In this document: positions 1-11,644 of the stretch, piece after piece
Position numbering within the stretch: position 1 is the first letter of the stretch
Layout: every line of letters begins with the position of its first letter
Assembly (NCBI RefSeq): GCF_914767665.1
Contig: NC_059505.1
Coordinates: forward strand, 37,693,506-37,757,505
Source: Harmonia axyridis
Lineage: Eukaryota > Arthropoda > Insecta > Coleoptera > Coccinellidae
Length of the DNA: 64,000 nt
Direction of reading: 5' to 3'
Notes under the pieces: model-generated
Seen by the model: the letters and a program-made list of their open reading frames with translations, nothing else
Told to the model about the DNA's origin: nothing
Database searches by the model: none
Program-made: the position numbers and the translations under genes

Positions 1-213
1 TTGTTCGCTTTGATTTTCAGTGAAATCTTCAAGATCATAAATGACTTTAACATAAAGAGAACAACTAGGACAAGTTGCTATTATCTCGCCAGCAAGCAGT
101 TCTTCTTTGGTTATTTGAAATTTATCCCCGCAAGGACAAGGATAATAGTAAGTTTCCTCCTCTTCGTCAAACTCGAAATCTTCTATTTCGATTTCGTCGT
201 GGAAAATACTCAT
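1..213 (-). CDS. DPH3: DPH3, CSL zinc-finger protein of diphthamide synthesis (3' end cut by window edge)
   Basis: Seventy-one codons read uninterrupted from the ATG at 213 to the window edge. The protein opens MSIFHDEIEIEDFEFDEEEE and carries the CSL zinc-finger pattern YPCPCGDKF ... ATCPSC, giving four zinc-binding cysteines as two CxC/CxxC pairs, followed by VIYDLEDF. This matches DPH3/KTI11 (about 82 residues in animals) nearly end to end, so only about ten residues are missing. In the family, DPH3 is the small electron-donating partner of DPH1-DPH2 for the first step of diphthamide formation on eEF2, and it also supports Elongator-dependent tRNA wobble-uridine modification. No intron is seen in the visible part. 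The gene lies 622 bp beyond the last visible ABAT exon on the same strand, so it may sit inside an ABAT intron. Confidence 0.92.
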   Translation of the reverse strand, partial: MSIFHDEIEIEDFEFDEEEETYYYPCPCGDKFQITKEELLAGEIIATCPSCSLYVKVIYDLEDFTENQSEQ

Positions 214-835
214 TTGGGTATGATATTACAAAAATTCACGTTGAAATAAATATAAAAAACCTAACCTAAATTGGCAATCACACGAACTACTTGTAACAGA
301 ACTAACCTTGAAAATAAAGAATCATGTGATTTCTAAATGACAAATTCAAACGCTGACTTCTTCTTCTTCTTACTCTAGCCTCACTAGTTTCATTTTTTAC
401 GTATACATTTGTTTTTCTTTACTCGAATGACTTTTTGAATATTATTTTTGTTGTACTGGTTTCACTTCAAATCACTTACTGCAGTAATTCACTGAATTGG
501 CCGCTTCTGTTAAGTCAACTTTCAAAATTATTGATCTTGAATTCATTATTCACAATACCTTGTTTCTATAATCTTATGTAATTTTGAACATTTTTCAGTT
601 CTTTCTTTCATATGTGCTTTTAAATATGATAAATCTTTGAAACATCTTTACTCGTGTTTGATTTGAACTTATTGAAAGTTATTGGGTGTCACTATACATT
701 CTTACTCACCTGGGTTTTCAAATTGTAATAAATGATTGTTGAAGTTCTTGCATTTTTTTGGAAAAGTTAAGTTATGAAAAATAATGGCATATTAGTGTTT
801 TATGTAAAAATGAATCCAATTCCAACGTGACTTAC

Positions 836-3679
836 TTGGGAAAATGTGCAACTGGCCAGTCGAAGGCTGGTATATCAATCTTGTGAATGGCCTTGGAATG
901 CGTGGTGGATAGAGCCCCAAAAGTTCTTCCATGGAAAGCCCCGTGGAAACACAATAGAGACAGTTTTGGAGAACCGGGCTCTAAGTTCATCATGCAAGAA
1001 GCCTCTTCTTCTTGGGTGAACCTAATGTCTCCACCTCTCAACTTCTTTTGGTACCTCATAAAGATATTCTTGTAGGCATTTTCGTTTGAACAGGACCCAC
1101 ACATCATGGTGGTTACTTGTGGCAGACCTGGTGATGCTGACAACAGGACTTCCTTGAGCTTGGAAGGCCAATATTCTCCAGGGAACACACCTAGTGCTGG
1201 TCTGTTAACTAGAGCTTTCTGAAATAGAAGATACAGTAATCCAATGATCTAGATCAGAAGCAAAATATATAAGTAAAATGACTTAAGGAAAAGTCTGATT
1301 GGCTTAAGTAGCCTATTTCTTGATTAATATGCATTCTGTGCCCCTATGTTACAATTTCTGATATGAATTTATCTCAATATCCAAAAGTCTACTGTTTTTT
1401 AAGTTTAATACTGAATTACATTTGTACTGCAATCCTCACTTGGATGATTGCAGTACAAATGTAATTCAGTATTGACCATATCTGTAATAAAAAGACTCTA
1501 TGGTTTTTAATGCAGAACACACAACCTCAGTTGATAACTTTAAATACCTTCAAAGAAAAGTACATATACCAAGTGGGGCTTAAAGATTGTACATTGAATT
1601 AAACCTCTTTTTTTACATAAAATATAATAATAATATAACTTTATTCAGAATAAATAAACAATAATATGGTTACAAAGAAGAAATGGCTACATTTCGGATA
1701 TGAATAAAGTGGTTTAGAGATAAGTGCAAAGCACTTGTTTCCCATTACAAAAGACAGATAGATTCACTGTTTAAGTATAAAAATATGAAAAAAAAAAAAA
1801 AAAACAGTGATGAGGTATTAAAATTAAAAATAAATATAAATGTAAAGTTGTAAAGTATATATGCAAAATAATAATGCAAAATACTTTCATTAACCATTTT
1901 CAAGGCTATAAGATAAGGTTATTAGCAATTCATTGTTGTACATTGGTCTAATACAGTTCTGTGACCTCATAACACAGAATTTGTTCATTATGAATATAAA
2001 AGTTCTAGGAATTATATTAGGATCAGTCTATTTTGTGTTACATACCCAAATACCATAGAATATAATATACGCACCATATTGTTTGGATCTTCGAACACTT
2101 TGAGCAGTTCTGGATGGTTGTAACCAATGGGAACGGAAGATATTTGAGTAAAAGAGTCGAGAAGAACATTTCCATCAACGTCCACCAGATAATTGCCAAG
2201 GGATTTGTTGTAATCGGCGAAAAGTTGAACTGAACCAGTTTGCTAAAAAAAAAACTCGTACGTTAGAGAGTAACAGAGGAGTTTATATATTGAGAGTTTT
2301 ACCTGAATCTCGTTGAGTTCGTTCAGCAATTGCTTGGATCTAGGTCCCGGAATGGAGGTTTTGAGCGAAGGACCATTTGGTTCTCCTGAGATTCCAGAGA
2401 AGAATCTGCATGAACCTTAAATTCAAAGTTGCACTTCAGAAAAACTAGATTTTGTGTTCTTTTTATATAATCTAATTCAGTTTAGTTCTTTAGAGATGGA
2501 GCACCATTTATGAGGATGAGAAAACCAGTGGAATTTTGCAAATTTTCGTTCTCCAACTCCATTCTTCTTCTTCTTTAAATTTGAAATTGAATGAAACAGA
2601 CAGCAAACGCTCTGTATCACTGCCTGTTAAGAAGGACATGGCCACCACTGATCTAATTTACCGTCCAATTCAACTCAAACTAACTCAATCAACCGAAAGG
2701 TCAATTCAAAATGTTGTAATTGTCAATATTAGTTACACCGCAAAATATTGCATTCTGATTGATTGAAAATGCGATAAAAATATTTTGGATATAGAAAAAT
2801 GTAAGAATGAAAATAAAATATGTACTATATTATTACTATTTTTTTGCGTTTTTCATTAATTTCATCTCAAAAGTATTTTTGATGTGTCCGTTTAGAATTG
2901 ACCTCGATAATTTCACTTCCTATCAATAAATTCAGTGTTAAGGTTACTAGTTATTCAAGAGATTACAGTAAGCCTTATCTCCCTTTTTTATTTATATTAT
3001 GTGTTTGATTACGCACTTAAATATAATTGAATTCTCAGAATATCAACTCAAACTTCATGATTCGTTGTATCGAAATGAAAGCCTAAATATTTGTTTACAA
3101 ATAAATAAAAGGAAGGAAAATTTGGACAAAGTGCTATTAATATAACAACACATTCCAGACCCCCGGGGTCTAATAAAAAATTTAAATTCATAGCGCAGCT
3201 GACTATGGGTCAAATAGAGGTCATCGATCTATGGATCCACAGAAAAGCAGAATGTTTGTAATTTGGAGATGATAGATGGCATTGATGATAATAATTACTC
3301 ATGTCTTTGCTTCTGTTTACTTTTTGAATCCACACAAATTTGGAATACATTCTACGAATGTTAGGATAGAGAATTAATTTCTGCGTTATAATTTTTTTTT
3401 TAATATAACTCATTGTTCATAACTTTCTGGGGTTTACAAACACATAGAATATCATTGCTATAAAAAACTTATAAAAATTATTTTCCAGAAAGTTTTGAAC
3501 CCCTGATAATTTGCCAGGGTTAAACCAAAAACGAATCTCATTATAAATTAGTAAATATCCATGATATTAAAATACAAATAAAATATACTCTATCAGATTT
3601 TAACGCATTTAATTCCCAAATACTCACCATAGTTCTTGAAGACAGATCTGTTTAGGTAAACTCTTTGTACACCTCTCAT
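836..3679 (-). CDS. ABAT: 4-aminobutyrate aminotransferase (GABA transaminase), first four coding exons
   Basis: Coding exons, 5' to 3': 3679-3628, 2415-2303, 2242-2075 and 1218-836, all with GT-AG borders and matching phases (238 codons plus 2 nt). The N-terminus (MRGVQRVYLNRSVFKNYG, continuing into CRFFSG) is Arg-rich with no early acidic residue, as expected of a mitochondrial presequence. Then follow PGPRSKQLLNELN, NYLVDVDGN, ISSVPIGYNHPELL, NRPALGVFPGEYW, CGSCSNENA, GAFHGRTFG and HSKAIHKIDIPAFDWP, all characteristic of animal ABAT. The family is a PLP enzyme converting GABA and 2-oxoglutarate to succinic semialdehyde and glutamate in the mitochondrial matrix. About 260 C-terminal residues, including the PLP lysine, are not in the window. 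The donor at 835 (CCCAA|GTAAGT) is intact, so the rest probably lies past position 1, beyond DPH3; a 5' gene fragment is the alternative. Confidence 0.9.
1407..1473. repeat. Perfect 28-bp-arm hairpin in ABAT intron
   Basis: Arms 1407-1434 and 1446-1473 are exact reverse complements, starting AATACTGAATTACATTTG, around an 11-nt loop. It lies in the intron between the third and fourth ABAT coding exons. It could be a tiny MITE remnant or a short RNA hairpin; the sequence alone does not decide. Confidence 0.8.
1613..1690. repeat. TAA-rich, retroelement-tail-like sequence
   Basis: A (TAA)n-rich stretch runs into CTTTATTCAGAATAAATAAA and then an ACAA-rich tail. Similar simple-repeat plus CTTTATT tails recur at about 45315-45360 in this window. 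This resembles the 3' end of an insect non-LTR retrotransposon, but no coding part is attached. Confidence 0.25.
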
Positions 3680-6105
3680 CTTGAGTCAAGTAATTCCTCT
3701 ACACTAGAGCACTGATACCCTTCGAAAGCGCTTTCTAAATCACGTAGGCCTTGACGTCTAATATTCTGAATCAACAATTTTTCATTTGACTACAAATAAA
3801 AGATCGAAATGAGCTCTGCGTCGTGCTCAATTGGCCGTAATTTGGCTTATTCAAATCATTGAACGAACGTATACACCGAGTGTTGTTACCCTTCTCAGTG
3901 CATTCGATTGTCGAAATTTTATCCAAGAGCGGTACAAAAGATAATAATGTGCATTAGCTGTTATCTATGGAAGAATTTCAAACGCGTCAATATGATTTTA
4001 ACTCTAATTTTATCGTGTTAAGTTTGAAAACGAGATTAAATTGGTTATGTCGCTTGAGTTGGTGTCAAATAAGAAAAATCAATAACATTTAGAGTTGCAG
4101 GCCTTAAGAGTTGCGCGTTCAGAGTGCAGACAACCTTGAATCTCGTTTACCGAATGAGGAAGTTTAGGTTTCATGGCAATTTCAGGTTTATTTTGGGAAA
4201 TATGAACGTAAACAACATTTCAAATATGACTATATTTATTGTTCCGTCTCTATAGCAAAATTTATCTCAACACTTATGAATGAAATTATACCCATAATAA
4301 ATATCAATATAAAAATTTTTAATTTAATGGAACCTCAAAAAAAATAATAATTCAAAAACGATACATATGTAAAAGCTAGGACTTAGTGGAAAAAAATAAT
4401 GAATGAAGTATCATCGTAATCAATGAATAGATATGTTATCATCAATAGATATACAGAGTGTTCTTAACTTGTAGGTACAAAGGAAAATGAGAGATTTCTG
4501 TTCCTATAAACATGGGCCGCAAACGCTTTGTTTTCGAAATACAGGGTGTTTCTTGTAGTCCTAATATTTTATGATGATTATTCCAGTTTATAGAATCTTT
4601 ATTGTACTTCGCTTCAGATTGGGTGAATGAGTACCTAAACTTATAATTAATGTTTTCATCACAGCTGACTAACTGGGTCTTTGTAACCAAAGCACTGAAC
4701 TATACAGGGTGATTATAAAAGTTTAATGAGTCTTCTTGACAAAGGATATTCAATACTCTAATCCTTTACAATTATTGTGAAGGATTAGACACAAAGTTGT
4801 CAAATTATTTGATTTATATACAGGGTGATTCACCGCGATGGCTTATAAGACGTTTATGGAAAACTAATCATAGTTTTGTTCTCAAAATCTGAATGTTGGG
4901 GTTTGAGACAATGATCTTTCTCCGATTATACTGGAAGCTGACTACTACTTACTCATTTCAAATGGCACACCCAGTATATTGTAGCATCATTAGATAGCTT
5001 TTTTTTAATGACAATTTCGGCAATATACCTTGAGATAAAACTCAACGGTTCATGAATTAATGGGATTTTTGTGAAAAAAATTGTGGCGTAGGAGACACAT
5101 TTTTTTGAATATTTCAGCAGAAAATTTTTTTTCGATTCTGCAAATACGTAGTATTATAATACTATTCGCAGTTTGGATGAAAATGTACAGGGTGTTTATA
5201 AACATATCATGAACTTGGACAACTCAAATTCATCAAAACTCAAGATTTTCAAATTTTCAAGTTAACTCGAAAAATTTCTGAAAGTATATCATCAAGCCAA
5301 TTTCAAGGAATTCATTGAATATAATCTATTTATGGAAATAACAGGTAATAGCATAAAGATAAGCAAATCAAAGCTATTGTTCGAAATATCATTAGAAGGA
5401 AACATGGTGTTTAATATTAATAAAATTCCATTTTTGAAGTTACTACTCATGAAAGGGTGAAGATCAATGTTTAATTAAAGCAAATTTGAATACTCATCAA
5501 GTTAGTTCTCACCCAATGCATTTTTATTGTTCCAAATACCTATATAGATAGACATTTTGAGCAAGAGTTGAATTTTTTATGGAATTATATCATGGATTTT
5601 GATTTATTTTAACTTTCAATCGGGTGTGATATTTTATGACTCTGATTGGTATAGATTCGTGAAAAAGATTGAATGATCATAGAATATATATTGGATATTC
5701 CGCGTAACTAGTTTAAAATTGCCTAAAAAAATGAAAGGATCATGGTGTATCGTACTAATTTAGGCACTGAATTTATCCTCTAGATAGGATTTCGAAAAAA
5801 TTACAAATTCACAAACATCTTGTAATTTTGTCAGATTCCGTGAAATTCACAGAAAAAAAACGTCATCACAAATTTCCCAATATATAGTAATAATTTGTTC
5901 ATTTCACTTGAACTCATAAATCGGACCAATTTCTGCATTAGTACATAAAAATACTGTCTGAAATTTGTTATCAATAGATGATTATCTCATAAGACACCTT
6001 GCTGGCCGAAGTCACATTTTACATAAAAGGCAAGTAATATTTTTATTTACATTGAGAAGGCTTATGATTATTTTACGTCAATCGGTAGTTGTCAAAACAG
6101 TCAGT
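3680..6105. other. ABAT-Cul4 intergenic region: divergent promoters plus dispersed repeats
   Basis: The start codons of ABAT (minus) and the Cul4-like gene (plus) face away from each other across this 2.4 kb, so both promoters should lie here. Much of 4440-5300 is repeat (separate entry). I see no further coding potential and no clear TATA box or initiator. Confidence 0.5.
4440..5300. repeat. Cluster of ACAGGGTG-bordered interspersed repeats
   Basis: The octamer ACAGGGTG occurs at about 4541, 4704, 4820 and 5187, each opening a short diverged unit; ACAGAGTG at 4453 is a variant. The unit from 4820 (GGTGATTCACCGCGATGGC) recurs in direct orientation at 18078, and the stretch 4985-5230 recurs inverted at about 18830-19090 in an S6k intron. 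These look like non-autonomous mobile element pieces. The superfamily is not identifiable from the termini alone. Confidence 0.6.
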
Positions 6106-8265
6106 ATGAAAATGGCAGTGAAAAATACGATCAGTATACGTAATTTCAAAGGCTTACCAAGTCTTCACGCGAAATATCCTGAGAGCCAATGGGCACTATT
6201 AGAACCAGACTTAATAGCAATACTGAATGGCAACAAGATTTCCCACGCTCTCGAGGATATATACAGAACAGTCGACACGCTGCACAAGACAAACTGCAAT
6301 TGTGAGTCATTTATGCTTGATAATTTACGAACCCTTATCGAAACGAATTTGCTGCAAAAACTCTACATACTTCTCGACAAAGAGGACGATTTCCTGATGG
6401 ACATCAACGTATTATGGAAAAATTTCTGCGGACAAATGAGAACGATAAGAAACATATTTATCCTTTTCGAAAAATCGCCAAAATCCAACCAGCAAAATAA
6501 TGTGCATCTCATGAGTTCAACGCTATTCAAAAATATCATAGTTCTCAACGCAACCATACGAAAAAGAATTGTCACCGAACTATTAAAGGCCATAGAAATC
6601 GAAAGGAATGGAATTCAAATAGACGTCAAACTGATGAGAGCCATCACATCGATGTTAACAGACCTGCAAACTTACACGGAAGTATTCCACAATGAGTTCG
6701 AGAGAATATCAGAAGAATTTTACGAGAACGAAGGCAACGAACTGATCAAGTATTATTCAGTCTCCGAATATCTGAAGTACACCTCGTTCCGCATCAAGGA
6801 AGAAGAAGAAAGAGGAATGAACTACGTGAACGGCAACACAACATTCGCCATGATAAGCATAATAGAGAGAAAAATGATAGGCAACCACGTCACCGAGATC
6901 TTAGACGCTGGTTTCGAAAAACTGATAGAGGATGAGAACCACGAAGATCTCAGTCTGATGTACAGTTTGATTTGGCGTATGTTTGGAGGCTACAATCACC
7001 TGTCCCTTTACTTCAACGAGTACGTCATGAAGGTTGGCAACAAGATCATGAACATGACAGACGGAGAAACCATAGAACATCTGCTCGAGTTCAAGAAGAA
7101 ACTCAACTCGGTGATCAAAAACTGCTTTATGGGCAACAAACTCATGTACGAGGATCTGAGAAAACGCTTCTCGAAGTTTATAAACACTCAGCAGAACAGG
7201 CCAGCTCAGTTACTGGCGAAATACGTGGATCAGAAACTGAGGGCTAAGAATATCAACATGGACGAACTGGAAACGTGCCTAACAGAAATAATGGCAATTT
7301 TCAGACTCATCCAGGGTAAGGACATCTTCGAGGCGTTCTATAAGAAGGAGCTCGCGAAGAGGTTGCTGTTAGGAAAATCTGCCAGTCAAGATGCAGAAAA
7401 CAGCATGGTATCCAAGCTGAAATACGAGTGTGGAAGCACCTTTACGTCCAAAATCGAGGGTATGTTCAACGATATAAGCATAAGCAGCGAAATCAATTCT
7501 GCCTTCAAGCAATATCTCACCAACCTGACGGAAAAAAACAGCATACCAGACCTTTCCATAAATATCTTGACGAGCAGTTTTTGGCCTAATTACCCTACTT
7601 TCAAGGTCAACCTACCTGTTGAGTTCATCAGCTATCAGGATCTGTTCCAGAAGTTTTATTCTATGAATCACAGCGGAAGAAAGCTGTTATGGCAACCGAA
7701 TCTCGGATACTGCATTCTTAAAGCTGACTTCGAGAATGGTAAGAAGGAACTACAAGTCTCTCTGTTCCAAACGTTGATCCTTTTACTCTTCAACACATCT
7801 GTCGAACTGAACTACAACGAGATCAAAGAGTTGACAAATATCGATGAGAAGGAATTAAAACGTACGTTGATATCTCTCACCTGCGGGAGAAGCAGGGTAT
7901 TGCTGAAGAATCCCAAAGGTTTGGGAATTGAAGAAACTGACAAGTTTATGTTGAACAAGCAGTTCACGGACCGATTGTTCAGGGTGCGAATCAACCAAGT
8001 CCAACTGAAAGAAACGGAAGAAGAAGATAGGATCACTGAACAGCATGTTCTCATCGATAGACAGTTTCAAATCGATGCAGCCATAGTTAGGATAATGAAA
8101 TCTTGTAAATGTATCAGTCATACAAACTTGATAAGTGAACTCTTCAACAAATTGGGCATTCCTGTGAAACCTTCGGATTTGAAAAGAAGGATAGAGTTGT
8201 TGATTGAAAGGGAGTATATGGAAAGAGACAAAGATAATCCAGCCTATTACAATTATATCGCTTGA
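6106..8265 (+). CDS. Intronless Cullin-4-like protein (probable functional retrogene)
   Basis: One uninterrupted frame of 719 residues is read from the ATG at 6106. An ATG at 6112 has better context (AAAATGG); the frame stays open upstream to another ATG at 5965, but homology starts near residue 8. The protein aligns with animal CUL4 along its length: ISIRNFKGLPSL at the start, LWKNFCGQMRTIRNIF in the N-terminal repeats, GKDIFEAFYKKELAKRLL, KLKYECGSTFTSKIEGMF and HSGRKLLWQPNLG in the cullin homology domain, and a winged helix ending EREYMERDKDN...YNYIA. The neddylation lysine in IVRIMK is kept (codon 8098-8100). CUL4 scaffolds DDB1-RBX1 ubiquitin ligases. Ordinary CUL4 genes have many introns. 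The absence of introns, the AATAAA at 8291 and an A-rich tract at 8353-8368 point to retroposition. The N-terminal half is clearly more diverged than the C-terminal half, suggesting altered adaptor choice. Confidence 0.9.
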   Translation: MKMAVKNTISIRNFKGLPSLHAKYPESQWALLEPDLIAILNGNKISHALEDIYRTVDTLHKTNCNCESFMLDNLRTLIETNLLQKLYILLDKEDDFLMDINVLWKNFCGQMRTIRNIFILFEKSPKSNQQNNVHLMSSTLFKNIIVLNATIRKRIVTELLKAIEIERNGIQIDVKLMRAITSMLTDLQTYTEVFHNEFERISEEFYENEGNELIKYYSVSEYLKYTSFRIKEEEERGMNYVNGNTTFAMISIIERKMIGNHVTEILDAGFEKLIEDENHEDLSLMYSLIWRMFGGYNHLSLYFNEYVMKVGNKIMNMTDGETIEHLLEFKKKLNSVIKNCFMGNKLMYEDLRKRFSKFINTQQNRPAQLLAKYVDQKLRAKNINMDELETCLTEIMAIFRLIQGKDIFEAFYKKELAKRLLLGKSASQDAENSMVSKLKYECGSTFTSKIEGMFNDISISSEINSAFKQYLTNLTEKNSIPDLSINILTSSFWPNYPTFKVNLPVEFISYQDLFQKFYSMNHSGRKLLWQPNLGYCILKADFENGKKELQVSLFQTLILLLFNTSVELNYNEIKELTNIDEKELKRTLISLTCGRSRVLLKNPKGLGIEETDKFMLNKQFTDRLFRVRINQVQLKETEEEDRITEQHVLIDRQFQIDAAIVRIMKSCKCISHTNLISELFNKLGIPVKPSDLKRRIELLIEREYMERDKDNPAYYNYIA

Positions 8266-8290
8266 ATGTATTTCTGGAGATAGTTCATTA

Positions 8291-8368
8291 AATAAATATA
8301 TAAGTCTAAAGTATTCACATATAATTGAACAAAATAATAAAGTATAGTGATTAAAAAATAAAAAAAAA
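8291..8368 (+). terminator. Polyadenylation signal and A-rich tract behind the Cul4-like gene
   Basis: AATAAA lies at 8291-8296, 26 bp after the stop codon. About 60 bp later comes an A-rich run (TTAAAAAATAAAAAAAA, 8351-8367). The spacing fits a copied mRNA poly(A) tail that has begun to decay. I did not find a convincing target-site duplication. Confidence 0.45.
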
Positions 8369-8460
8369 CGTATTTTCTGTTTTTGCCATGCCGCTGCTTT
8401 TGGTTTAAGCCATAGAGGACATGGGGTTTCAACAAATGACACTTTTATTTTAATTTCATA

Positions 8461-8775
8461 GTGCTGTAAAAATAGGTGAAATACATTGATGACAGTAGTT
8501 CTGAAATTAACGTTAGTAGATCCAATGATAAAACTACATTTTTTTCTATGAACGTTTCAAATAGATAAACAATTTGAAAAAGTGAACATTTTCTTTGTTC
8601 TATGAAATAAAAAATATATTCAACTAGTTGAATATAAATAACAAAGAAAATGTTCTTTTTTTTAATTGTTCATCTATTTGAAACGATCATGGAAAAAATG
8701 TAGTTTTATCATTGGATCTACTAACGTTAATTTCAGAACTACTGTCAACAATGTATTTCACCAGCGTTTTTGCAA
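8461..8775. repeat. ~315-bp palindromic foldback element
   Basis: The two halves are near-perfect inverted copies meeting at ATATTCAACTAGTTGAATAT (8616-8635). Both arms share GGTGAAATACATTG, AACGTTAGTAGATCCAATGA and AACATTTTCTTTGTT. There is no coding content, as expected for a MITE or foldback element. It sits between the Cul4-like gene and the ZAD gene. Arm identity is high, so the insertion or last gene conversion looks recent. Confidence 0.85.
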
Positions 8776-9232
8776 CTTATAATCATTAATAAATGTTATG
8801 GCCAGTTGCACCATTTGCCTAAAAATTTGAACATTGATTAGTTTCTGATTTCTCTTAAGAAATCAGAAAGCATATGAACTTCTTTTTGTGATAACTTTCT
8901 TACAAAAATTCGTGAATATTTATTAACAATTAGTAACGCTCATAACTAAAAATATATTCAGTCCAGGCTACTTATTTGAAATAAAAGGCTGTAATATAGT
9001 ATAAATTACTTAAATTTCAATCTTTTGAGATAAGAGTGATTAATTTTTTATATATCAATTTATACAGAATGGAAGTACTTTCATGCATGAACTTAATTAT
9101 GCCACAGTCAGAAATTCATTTACAAGTACATACATGCATAAACTTAATTATGCCACGGTCAGAAATTCATTTTAAATTGTATGTTTACTAGAGTTAAAAA
9201 AATTACAATTCAATTCAAGTAATAACTATATT

Positions 9233-10958
9233 TCATTCTGATACAGACACTATTTTCTTTCGATGAACATTATTTTCATGTTTTTTTTTACTGCTAGAGT
9301 TGAAGAAACCTTTTCCACATTCTGAACAATGGTGAGTTGTTTCTTTAGTATGGATTCGAATATGAACTTTCAAATTTTCATTTAAGGCAAAAGCCTTGTG
9401 ACAATATGAACAAGAGTACGGTTTAGCACCAGTATGGGTTTTCTTATGTCGATGCAAATGGGTTCGTTGGACAAATGTTTTACCACAAAGATCACAACAG
9501 TGAGGTCTTTCTCCTGAATGCATCATAAGATGGGTTTTTAAGTAGTTTTGATGAGTGAAAGACTTTGAGCATATGTTGCAATCATATGAAATTTTTTTTG
9601 TGTGTATATTCATGTGTACATCTGAAAATAATAAAAAGTATCATTAATTCTCATTAAACAATTTTTGATAATATAACCAACCCAGTGACATTTTTGTGCT
9701 ATAAGTTTTTCCACATAGATTGCATAAAAATTTCTTCAAACCATCTCCATGTTGTGCCTTCATATGATTATATAAAGCACTTCTTGTTACAATTTTCTTA
9801 CATATTTTGCACTCTACACTCTTTTTGCCATATCTACGATAATACTCCTGATATTTATTGAGTGTTTCTGATTTGTTATCTTTGTGTTTGTACATATGTT
9901 GCTCGAGTAATGTTTTTACACGATGGCCTTTTCCACAAATTTCACATACATAAGGAGTTTCACCATTATGGAGCCTCATATGTACAGTCAGAGCATATTT
10001 CTGAACAAAACCTATAGGCAAAGGAAAAAAATAAATGTGTATACTTGTGAATATTGAAATAAACTAACCTTTACTACAAATTTCACAAAAATAAGACCTC
10101 TCCCCAGTATGTTTTTTAATATGTCTTTTTAAATTTGAGTTGCGGGTAAAAGTCATTCCACATTCATTGCAGGCAAATGGTCTTTCATTATTATGAATTT
10201 TCATATGGTCATTCAAGTGAGTATTTGAGATGAATTTTTCAGAACAAACTCTGCAAGTGAATTTCCCTAGAAAAGAATGACCAGTATCTTTACAATGTTT
10301 TTCAAGTTGTATTATTAATTCTTGTGATAAAACATTGCAGTCTTTATATGAGGAAATTTCATCACTCCGTTCCCTGATATCATATGAAGAATAGGATTCC
10401 AACTTTGGGTTCTCTCCGAAGATGTTATTGGAAGATTCACATTCAATCAAATTTAAATTATCTAGCTTCGATTCAGTCTCTTTTAAATTGATGTTTTCAG
10501 AATCGTTGACTAATTTTTGCCCATTTTTCTTTATGTTACATTCTGTCTGCTCCTCACATAGCTTACTTAGAGGTTGATCATCATCACTACTGTCAACTTC
10601 ATAATTAATGATTGTTTTTTCAACATCTGATAAACTTGTTTCATGTTCCCTCTTCAAAATATCCAGTAATAATTCACGAACTTTCTGATAATTTTTGATA
10701 AATAAGAATTGGGAAATAACTTTATTGGAACATTGAAAACAAATTGTTTTAGGCAGTTGGTCATCAGAAGAAATCTGAAATAACAAATCATAATATAAAC
10801 AGAGTTAATATTTATGTATTTTAAGAGCTCACTTTTTCTTGAAAAATTTGTTCAAGAATTTGAGCGATAGTCCGCGATTCAAATACCGAGGTAAATATGT
10901 TTAATTCCCCGTTTTTCATACAACATCTGCAAAATTTGGAAACTATATTCTTGCACAT
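9233..10958 (-). CDS. ZAD-domain C2H2 zinc-finger protein (ten fingers)
   Basis: Exons: 10958-10833, 10774-10069, 10011-9682 and 9621-9233, with consensus splice sites and matching phases (0, 1, 1), giving 516 residues. The start ATG has context TTACCATGT. The N-terminal ZAD has CRCC near residue 10 and CFQC in exon 2, making the four-cysteine arthropod dimerisation module. An acidic, Ser/Asn-rich linker follows. Then come ten C2H2 fingers: eight with the CxxC...HxxxH layout, and fingers 5 and 10 with HxxxxH spacing. TGERS, NNERP, SGERP and TGAKP linkers are present. Introns cut within fingers. ZAD proteins are insect nuclear DNA-binding factors, often architectural or germline-acting. The paralogue cannot be named. 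The gene is divergently arranged with POLDIP3. Confidence 0.92.
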
Positions 10959-11644
10959 GGTAACGAAATACAATTTTAAGAAAACTTTCAAATTCAAAAA
11001 AAATTTGGAACAGTGAAGAATATGTAAATTCAATTTAAATTTGATTCATATATTTTGTTTACTTTCTTTCACATTACTTCTTAATCGAATTATAATAAAT
11101 GTATAGATATCACATTTTTGTTTATATTTATTTGAAAAATATTTTGACATTTCATATACAAAGTACACAGAGTATAATAAATATATTTGTGTTCTGTGAT
11201 TGAGACTACTGAGGAAACTACTCTTTTCTTCTTTTTCTGTTCTTTGCAATGTGCCCTTTTGGTCATCAATCAAACAGACATGATAATTATAATTAAATTT
11301 AAAACTAATTAATATTAACAGAACTAATAACAATTGTAGGAGTTTTATACATAACTAGTATTATTATTCTATGACTATGACTGAATGAAGAGAAGAAAAA
11401 GAAAAAAATTGTTTCGTTGTATGGATTCTGTGGTACTTTCTCAGAGTACTAAACATACTCTATGGGTAATTCACATTATGACAGTAGTGATTGTGAGTTG
11501 TGACAGTAAGGAGAAATATATTAAAGGTGACGGTGATATATTCCTAGATAATCGCTTCTATTATTTCATGCGATTTGTTTGGGTCTCAAGTTTTGCAGTT
11601 TAGTTCAGTTTTTGGTATTAATTACTTGGTGTACGGTGTTCTTT
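10959..11644. promoter_or_regulatory. Divergent promoter region between the ZAD gene and POLDIP3
   Basis: The two start codons lie 686 bp apart, reading outward. The sequence is AT-rich, and no TATA box stands out. Compact head-to-head pairs of housekeeping-type genes commonly share a promoter; this is inferred from layout only. Confidence 0.5.

Noticed and set aside
670..760. Strong minus-strand donor (AACCCAG|GTGAGT near 711) as a fifth ABAT exon
   Set aside because: The reading frame compatible with the preceding exon gives TSTIIYYNLKTQ, unlike the conserved ABAT sequence that should follow, and the upstream acceptor is weak.
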